DNA from: Deltaproteobacteria bacterium
Lineage (GTDB): Bacteria > Desulfobacterota > Desulfuromonadia > Geobacterales > Pseudopelobacteraceae
Length of the DNA: 48,781 nt
Assembly: GCA_021778115.1 (NCBI GenBank)
Contig: JAJYCS010000008.1
Location: 1-48,781, forward strand
Direction: 5' to 3'
Shown here: in pieces, positions 43,682-48,781 of the stretch
Layout of the letters: each line of letters starts with the position of its first letter
Numbering within the stretch: position 1 is the stretch's first letter
Made by a program: the position numbers and the translations under genes
The notes under the pieces: generated by a model
Told to the model about the DNA's origin: nothing
The model's database searches: none
Seen by the model: the letters and a program-made list of their open reading frames with translations, nothing else

Positions 43682-43698
43682 AAGCAAGGGGGGTGCCA
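43682..43698 (-). promoter_or_regulatory. Sigma-54 (-24/-12) promoter of the chemoreceptor operon
   Basis: On the minus strand TGGCAC (43693-43698), five C residues, then TTGC (43684-43687) match the sigma-54 consensus TGGCAC-N5-TTGC exactly in sequence and spacing. The promoter lies about 65 bases before the chemoreceptor start and about 170 bases after the stop of a gene for a sigma-54 activator on the same strand. No other sigma-54 promoter of this quality was seen in the window. Confidence 0.8.
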
Positions 43699-43869
43699 AG
43701 TGATAGCATAGTGTCATATCAGCTGGTTGTATTTCAGATCACCCTGCGGGTGGGTGGGACGTCGGTCATCGCCTGCAGCTTGTCAGAGAGCAGAACGTCT
43801 GATGTATGGCCTGTTATCCCGCTAGCGTGATGCCACAGGTCTGTGCGGAATGTCGCAGGGGTTGGGAGC

Positions 43870-45288
43870 TCAGTCAGCAGTCTGTCGTTGCCGGGCCAGT
43901 CGTTTGTTCAGGGCCGAGCGCTGTATCCCTAGATAGCTGGCGGCCAGCCCTTGATTGCCGTTGGCCATCTTCAGCGCCTGGGCAATCAGGGACTTTTCAG
44001 CCTCTTTCAGCGTCGGTATCCGTTCGCCGGTAGCGTCGCGGATGATTACACCGGTGGCACCGGGTGAGGCTGTCTGCGGGAGCTCGGCGGGGGCACCGAT
44101 GGCGCTGTGGAAGCTCGTAAGCGACAGTACCCCCCGGGTGTGACGCGCCACAGCATCAAAGACCATGGCCTGCAATTCACGGACATTACCGGGAAAGGGG
44201 TAGGCCCCCAGGTAGCTGAACAGTTCCGGTGGCGGTGTGGGTACCATCTTTTGCAGGGCCTGGGCCGCTTCGTGGAGAAAATGGCGTACCAGGATCGGCA
44301 GGTCCTCACGCCGGCAGCGCAGGGGGGGGATCTGTACCTGATGGGTGGCGAGTCGGTAGTAGAGGTCCTGTCGGAAGGAACCGTTTCGGACCATATCCTT
44401 GAGATTCCGGTGGGTGGCAAGAACAAAGCGGGCATCGGTTCTTGCGGGAAAATCGGTGCCCAGCGGATAGTATTCCCCCTCCTGCAACAGACGTAGGAGC
44501 TTGATCTGGGATGTCTCCGACAGATCGCCGATTTCATCAAGCACCATGGTGCCGCCGGCGGCCTGGACAAGCAGCCCCTCACGGGACCTGTCGGCGCCGG
44601 TGAAGGCACCCCGGGCATGGCCGAACAGGGTGTCGGCGAACATCTGGTCATCGAGTCCGGCCAGGTTTACGGTCACCATTCTGCCGCTCCGGCCGCTTGC
44701 AGCGTGAATCGCCCGGCAGAAGAGTTCTTTGCCGGTTCCGGTCTCGCCGGTGATCAACACCGGCTGACAGGTCTGGGCAACCACCTCAAGGTAACGGAAC
44801 AGGGAGAGCATGGCCGGTGACTGGGTGAGGATTGCCGCAAACACCTCGGGATGCTGGATGGCGCCGTTTAGCAGCTTCTGTTTCAGCCCCTCCACCTCCA
44901 GGCGCAGGCAGGTGGTTTCCAGGGCTCGTCGTGCCAAGTGTTCCAGTGCGGTCAGATCGTGGATCGGTTTGACCACGTACTCCCAGGCTCCCCGGCGGAG
45001 CGCCTCCACCGCGTCGTTGATCACACCGATACCGGAGATCACGATAACCGGTATCTGCGGTGCAACGCGGCTCATCTCGGTGATAAATTCTAGTCCACCC
45101 ATGACCGGCATCAGCAGATCGGTGAAGACCAGATCGATCTGTTCCCGTTGCAGCACCGTCAGCCCCTCCTGTCCGTTAGCGGCGCAGAAGACTCGGTATC
45201 CGCTGTCTTCAAAGTACGTGGCGATGCCGCGTCGCAGTGCATCTTCATCTTCAAGGAGTAAAATGGTGGGGTTGGTGGAGGTGGTCAT
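43870..45288 (-). CDS. Sigma-54-dependent response regulator, NtrC family (second)
   Basis: A 472-residue regulator. Receiver (about 1-125) with D57 in LVFTDLLMPVMGG; AAA+ domain with Walker A GETGTGKE, GAFTGADRSREG as the sigma-54 contact loop, and Walker B GGTMVLDEIG; C-terminal Fis-type helix-turn-helix (ASYLGIQRSALNKRLARQRQ). Its receiver shares the stretch GAWEYVVKPIHDLTALE with GAWDYITKPIHDFAVLE of the REC-GGDEF-EAL protein, suggesting a common origin. AAGGGA precedes the ATG. It lies just upstream of the sigma-54 promoter of the chemoreceptor operon, so it is the obvious candidate activator. Confidence 0.93.
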   Translation of the reverse strand: MTTSTNPTILLLEDEDALRRGIATYFEDSGYRVFCAANGQEGLTVLQREQIDLVFTDLLMPVMGGLEFITEMSRVAPQIPVIVISGIGVINDAVEALRRGAWEYVVKPIHDLTALEHLARRALETTCLRLEVEGLKQKLLNGAIQHPEVFAAILTQSPAMLSLFRYLEVVAQTCQPVLITGETGTGKELFCRAIHAASGRSGRMVTVNLAGLDDQMFADTLFGHARGAFTGADRSREGLLVQAAGGTMVLDEIGDLSETSQIKLLRLLQEGEYYPLGTDFPARTDARFVLATHRNLKDMVRNGSFRQDLYYRLATHQVQIPPLRCRREDLPILVRHFLHEAAQALQKMVPTPPPELFSYLGAYPFPGNVRELQAMVFDAVARHTRGVLSLTSFHSAIGAPAELPQTASPGATGVIIRDATGERIPTLKEAEKSLIAQALKMANGNQGLAASYLGIQRSALNKRLARQRQTAD

Positions 45289-45450
45289 GGTGTCTGCGTC
45301 CCTTGAGGTAACGTTGCAGGTGGAGTATGCCCTGATCGGGGGAAAAAGTATACGGTGACCATTCGGGTGAAAGCAAAATGAAAGCAGCCCCTCCGGGCCC
45401 CAGTCGGCCCGCCTTTACAGCGGCGGCGCACTCATGTATCATGCCGCCCC

Positions 45451-46581
45451 ATGAAAAACCGGATTATCAGCTTCTATCTGATGCGGGAGATCGGCGGTAT
45501 CTTTCTGCTGGGTCTCGCCGTGTTTACCCTGGTCCTCCTGATGGGGCGGATGGTGAAGCTGATGGAGATGGTGGTGGGTGGCGGGGTGCCGGCCATGGAG
45601 GTGCTGCGGCTCATCGGCTATCTGCTCCCCTCCTTTCTGGTGTTGACCATCCCGATGGCGCTGCTTTTGTCCGTATTACTGACCTTTGGCCGACTCTCCG
45701 CCGATAACGAGATCACCGTTCTCAGGTCCTCCGGTCTCAGTCTGGCCTCCCTGTTGCCGCCGGTGCTGCTCTGCGCCCTGGCGGCGGCCCTCATCACCCT
45801 CTTCATCAGCCTGGTGGCGGTGCCGTGGGGTAATACCAGCTTCAAGCGTTTTTCCCTTGAGGTGGTGCGCAAATACGCGGCTGCCGCCATCAAGGAGCGG
45901 ATCTTTCGTGATGACCTGCCGGGGATCGTGATGTATGTGGACCGTTATGACGAGGCGACCCACCGGATGCAGCGGGTCATGATCGAGGACGAACGGGACC
46001 CTGCCCGCCCCCTCACGATCTTCGCCCGTGACGGTGTCATAAGCTCGGAGGATGCCGACGGCTCCCTGCGGATCCTCCTGCGTAACGGCAGCGTACACAG
46101 CCAGGACAACAAGGGGGGATATCGTCTGGTCTCTTTTGCCGAATACCTTTTGGTGGCGAGACCGGGTAAAAGCCCTCCGTTGGTCAGGAGTGAGCAGGAT
46201 ATGACCTTGCCTGAGTTGCTGCAGGCCGCGCGCGATCAGCAGGGGGGGGGGCAGAGCCGCAACAAGGCGCTGACTGAGTTGCACAGCAGGTTTGCCTTCC
46301 CGGTGGCGGCTGTGGTGTTTGCCATCCTGGCGGTGCCGTTGGGGGTCTCCAACCGTCGCTCCGGTAAAGGGGCCGGATTTACCGCCAGCATCCTGATCCT
46401 GCTGGTGTACTACGTGTTACTCTCTTTTCTCCGTACCCTGGCTGAAAAAGGTGGGCTGCCACCGGCCGTTGCCCTCTGGCTGCCGAACCTGCTGTTTCTG
46501 CTGGTCGGCCTGCTGCTCTTCCGGCTTGCGGTGCAGGAACGATCGCTGCGGGAACTGCTGTATCGCCGGAGGAGAGCCTGA
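45451..46581 (+). CDS. lptF: LPS export permease LptF (YjgP/YjgQ family)
   Basis: A 376-residue inner-membrane protein with six helices arranged as three, a periplasmic jellyroll domain (about 125-260), and three more. It has the family motifs FYLMREIGGIFLLGL at the start, ADNEITVLRSSGLS in the cytoplasmic coupling helix, and LHSRFAFPVAAVVFAILAVPLGV. With LptG and LptB it lifts LPS out of the inner membrane. A run of ten G residues (46242-46251) lies inside. The stop overlaps the lptG start by one base, so the pair is coupled. It is divergent from the sigma-54 regulator gene. Confidence 0.92.
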   Translation: MKNRIISFYLMREIGGIFLLGLAVFTLVLLMGRMVKLMEMVVGGGVPAMEVLRLIGYLLPSFLVLTIPMALLLSVLLTFGRLSADNEITVLRSSGLSLASLLPPVLLCALAAALITLFISLVAVPWGNTSFKRFSLEVVRKYAAAAIKERIFRDDLPGIVMYVDRYDEATHRMQRVMIEDERDPARPLTIFARDGVISSEDADGSLRILLRNGSVHSQDNKGGYRLVSFAEYLLVARPGKSPPLVRSEQDMTLPELLQAARDQQGGGQSRNKALTELHSRFAFPVAAVVFAILAVPLGVSNRRSGKGAGFTASILILLVYYVLLSFLRTLAEKGGLPPAVALWLPNLLFLLVGLLLFRLAVQERSLRELLYRRRRA

Positions 46582-47657
46582 TGAGGATCATGGACCGGTA
46601 CCTCGCCGCCACCTGGCTGCGCCTGCTGCTGCTCTGTCAGGCAGGGTTTCTGGCGGTCTATCTGATCCTCGATCTGATGGACAAGTTTGGCCGGTTCATG
46701 CGGGCCGGCGCACCATTACCGGCGGTTTTTGAGTTTTTTTTCTTCAAGATGCCCGAGATGCTGGGGCAGACCATGCCGTTTGCCGTGCTGATGGCCACCC
46801 TGTTGGCCCTGGGGGCCCTCTCCCGCAGCAGCGAACTGACCGCCCTGCGCAGTTGCGGACTCAGTCTCCCCCGGATCGTTGCCCCGCTCCTGGTGTTGGG
46901 GTTCTTCTGCAGCCTTCTGCTGCTCCTGAATGCCGAACTGCTGGTGCCCAACAGTTATCAGCGGATGGATTACGTGGAGAAGGTGCTGATAAAGAAACAG
47001 AACCGGGACACCTTCTTTCGTCTCAACAACATCTGGTTCCGCTCAAACAACCTGATTCTCCAGGCCAAGGCCTTTGACCCGGACGCGGTGATGTTGAAAG
47101 GGGTGACCCTCTGGGACCTCTCCCCGGAGATGGAACCGCTGCAGCGGATGGATGCCCAGCGTGCGGTTTACGGCCCCCGGGGGTGGATACTGGAGCAGGC
47201 GCGGTTACGGAGTTTTACTGGCCCGGGTGGGGTGCGGACGCTGTCGCAGCTACCGGTGAGCCTCACCCTCAAGGTGGATGACCTGCGGCTTCTGGACAAC
47301 AACGCCGATAATTTGAGCTTCCGTAAGCTGCGTTCATATGCCCGGAGTCTGCAGCGTGGTGGGTATGACGCCAGCCGCTACCTGACCATGATGCATGCAA
47401 AACTGGCCTCGCCCTTCGCGGCCCTGGTGATGGTGGTGCTGGGTATCCCGTTCGCCCTCAGGACAGGCCGGACCGCCGGCGTGGCCAGGGGGGTGGGGGT
47501 GGGGGTGGCCCTGGGCTTTGTCTATTTTGTGGTCAACGCTGCGGTACAGTCCTACGGCCGCAGCGGGGTGTTGCCCCCCCTCCTCGCCGCCTGGGGCGCC
47601 AACGTTATCTTTATCCTGTCCGGTATCTGGCTGGCGATGACGGTCAAACAGCAGTGA
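46581..47657 (+). CDS. lptG: LPS export permease LptG
   Basis: A 358-residue partner of LptF with the same layout. Motifs: MDRYLAATWLRLLLLC at the start, KMPEMLGQTMPFAVLMATLLALG, the coupling helix SRSSELTALRSCGLSLPRI, a periplasmic domain (about 110-260), and HAKLASPFAALVMVVLGIPFALR near the C terminus. It forms the transmembrane pair of the LptB2FG ABC transporter. Its ATG overlaps the lptF stop and its own stop overlaps the GTG start of the lipid-kinase gene by 4 bases, so three genes form one coupled unit. Confidence 0.92.
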   Translation: MRIMDRYLAATWLRLLLLCQAGFLAVYLILDLMDKFGRFMRAGAPLPAVFEFFFFKMPEMLGQTMPFAVLMATLLALGALSRSSELTALRSCGLSLPRIVAPLLVLGFFCSLLLLLNAELLVPNSYQRMDYVEKVLIKKQNRDTFFRLNNIWFRSNNLILQAKAFDPDAVMLKGVTLWDLSPEMEPLQRMDAQRAVYGPRGWILEQARLRSFTGPGGVRTLSQLPVSLTLKVDDLRLLDNNADNLSFRKLRSYARSLQRGGYDASRYLTMMHAKLASPFAALVMVVLGIPFALRTGRTAGVARGVGVGVALGFVYFVVNAAVQSYGRSGVLPPLLAAWGANVIFILSGIWLAMTVKQQ

Positions 47658-48553
47658 TCCTCACGCCTGCCGGGAATCCCAGAGGGACCATCCACCTCTT
47701 CTTTAATCCCGCTTCAGGCGGTTTTACCCCTGCCAGGGCAGAACGGCTGCTGATCCGCCTGCGTGCTGCCGGCCTTACCGTCCACCCCTACTATCCCCAT
47801 GCCCAAGACGAGGCGCAGCAGACCATTGCCGCGCTCTGCGCCCAGGCAACAACGCCTCCCACCGTTATCGCCGTCGGCGGCGACGGCACCGTTAACACGG
47901 TGATCAACAGCATGCCGCAGGGGAAGGCCACGCTGGGGGTCATCCCGCTGGGCACCGCCAACGTCACCGCCCGTGAACTGGGGATCAGATCTCTGCGGGA
48001 CGCCGTCAATCGGATCGTCCGCGGCGCCCACCGCCCCTTTGCGGTGGGGGAGGCAACCTCATCCGTCGGGACCAGACGGTTTATCCTGATGGCCGGCATC
48101 GGCTGTGATGCCGCCGCCGTGGCCGCTGTCCGCCCCTCTGAGAAACGGCTCTTCGGCAAGGGGGCCTATATCCTGGCCGGCCTGCGCCAGTACCTCCAGT
48201 GGGACCGTAGCCCGCTCACCATCACCGTTGCCGGTCATGCCATCACCTGTACCAGCGCCATCATCGCCAATGCCGCCCACTACGCCGGCCCCTACCGTTT
48301 GGCCCCCCAGGCCGGCCTGTTGAACGATCAGCTGCAGATCGTACCAATCACCTTTAACCGTTCCCTTGATCTGATCCGTTTTACCCTGTCAGTCCTGGCG
48401 CGGAGGCGTTTTGAAACGTCGGCGTCACTGCTGGTGCAGCAGGAGACCATCACCGTTTCCGGGGGGAAACCGGTCCAGCTTGACGGTGATCCCTTTGGCA
48501 GCACACCGCTCACCATCCGGCTGCTGCCGGCATTCAACAATCTGATCGTCTGA
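47654..48553 (+). CDS. Diacylglycerol-kinase-family lipid kinase
   Basis: A 299-residue protein of the DAGK_cat family (YegS/BmrU/DgkB type), phosphorylating a lipid alcohol with ATP. Motifs: LFFNPASGGF near the start, AVGGDGTVNTVINSM as the nucleotide loop, GVIPLGTANVTARELGI, the central MAGIGCDAAAVAAV, and a C-terminal beta domain with VQLDGDPFGSTPL. The substrate cannot be told: diacylglycerol, phosphatidylglycerol or a lipid carrier are possible. The GTG start at 47654 overlaps the lptG stop, which suggests a job in envelope lipid handling. Confidence 0.88.
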   Translation: MILTPAGNPRGTIHLFFNPASGGFTPARAERLLIRLRAAGLTVHPYYPHAQDEAQQTIAALCAQATTPPTVIAVGGDGTVNTVINSMPQGKATLGVIPLGTANVTARELGIRSLRDAVNRIVRGAHRPFAVGEATSSVGTRRFILMAGIGCDAAAVAAVRPSEKRLFGKGAYILAGLRQYLQWDRSPLTITVAGHAITCTSAIIANAAHYAGPYRLAPQAGLLNDQLQIVPITFNRSLDLIRFTLSVLARRRFETSASLLVQQETITVSGGKPVQLDGDPFGSTPLTIRLLPAFNNLIV

Positions 48554-48656
48554 CCGTCTCCGTTCTGGTGATGGGTGGCGTCGGTGAAACCGCTTGCCTT
48601 GTGCCCGCCACTCCGCTATCAGGGAGTACGATCCTGCCCTGTGACGAGGTTTCCGT

Positions 48657-48781
48657 ATGCTGAAGAAAGAGTTGTTCATACACCACCCCCGTCTGATGTT
48701 GACGCTGCTGCTTGCCCTCTCTGGTTTGATCTACCTGACGGACTATCTGCTGGACGGCAGTATCACGTCTGTCGCTACCAG
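48657..48781 (+). CDS. Membrane protein start, cut by the window edge
   Basis: ATG at 48657 has GAGG 8 bases upstream and opens a frame that runs to the last base: 41 codons. The visible part is a short basic start (MLKKELFIHHPRL) and a hydrophobic helix (MLTLLLALSGLIYLTDYLL). A single-pass or multi-pass membrane protein is likely, but the family cannot be judged from this piece. It is separated from the lipid kinase by 103 bases. Confidence 0.55.
   Translation, partial: MLKKELFIHHPRLMLTLLLALSGLIYLTDYLLDGSITSVAT

Noticed and set aside
43672-45357. Shared word GTATACGGT before the chemoreceptor promoter and before lptF
   Set aside because: Only nine bases, in differing positions relative to genes; too short to support a common regulator.
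1-48781. CRISPR arrays, tRNA or rRNA genes, insertion sequences
   Set aside because: No regularly spaced repeats, cloverleaf-like sequences, rRNA motifs or transposase motifs were seen on either strand; a tRNA or covariance-model search would settle this.

Overview
The window looks like chromosomal DNA of a GC-rich, Gram-negative, anaerobic or microaerophilic bacterium. The most likely group is the Desulfuromonadota/Geobacterales (Geobacter, Trichlorobacter or Pelobacter relatives). This is inferred from gene content, not from a database match: lipid A and LPS export genes (lpxC, lptF, lptG), an oxygen-sensitive class I fumarase, a 2Fe desulfoferrodoxin, many two-component and cyclic-di-GMP proteins with sigma-54 activators, and a DUF2232 membrane protein inside the rpsF-rpsR-rplI ribosomal operon. 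No rRNA, tRNA, CRISPR array or insertion sequence was recognised.

Layout. 1-2403: the end of a flavodoxin/ferredoxin protein and a DUF4403 lipoprotein. 2424-4138: HU and ilvE, divergent. 4205-7948: a PilZ protein, a Cache histidine kinase and an NtrC-type regulator on the minus strand. 7947-14117: a radical SAM protein, a two-domain kinase/ATPase, a cold-shock protein, and an HD-GYP phosphodiesterase paired with a CBS-type pyrophosphatase. 14247-15048: an AT-rich vapBC toxin-antitoxin pair followed within 13 bases by an attC-like integron recombination site, so it looks like a captured gene cassette. 15377-16789: a DEAD-box RNA helicase whose leader holds an intrinsic terminator, as does the leader of the cold-shock gene. 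16861-17049: a remnant that may be the start of a Fic-family gene.

17295-25257: class I fumarase, cysE-lpxC, a large AsmA-like protein and a CNNM/CorC protein. 25316-27691: the rpsF-rpsR-DUF2232-rplI operon. 27773-32095: a lipoprotein, an aminotransferase, and an aguA-aguB-Hpt operon for agmatine breakdown plus a phosphotransfer protein. 32193-36436: a housekeeping series ispE-prs-rplY-pth-ychF. 36467-37009: desulfoferrodoxin with a palindromic operator candidate and a terminator.

37015-45288: a signalling block, all on the minus strand. A sigma-54-dependent response regulator is followed by a clear -24/-12 promoter, then a Cache chemoreceptor, a hybrid solute-binding/PAS histidine kinase and a REC-GGDEF-EAL response regulator. 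The promoter placement suggests that the regulator drives the other three genes. 45451-48781: lptF-lptG, a DAGK-family lipid kinase, and the start of a membrane protein cut by the window edge.

The most interesting items are the vapBC cassette with its attC-like site, the self-contained sigma-54 signalling block, and the leader terminators shared by the two cold-shock-type genes.
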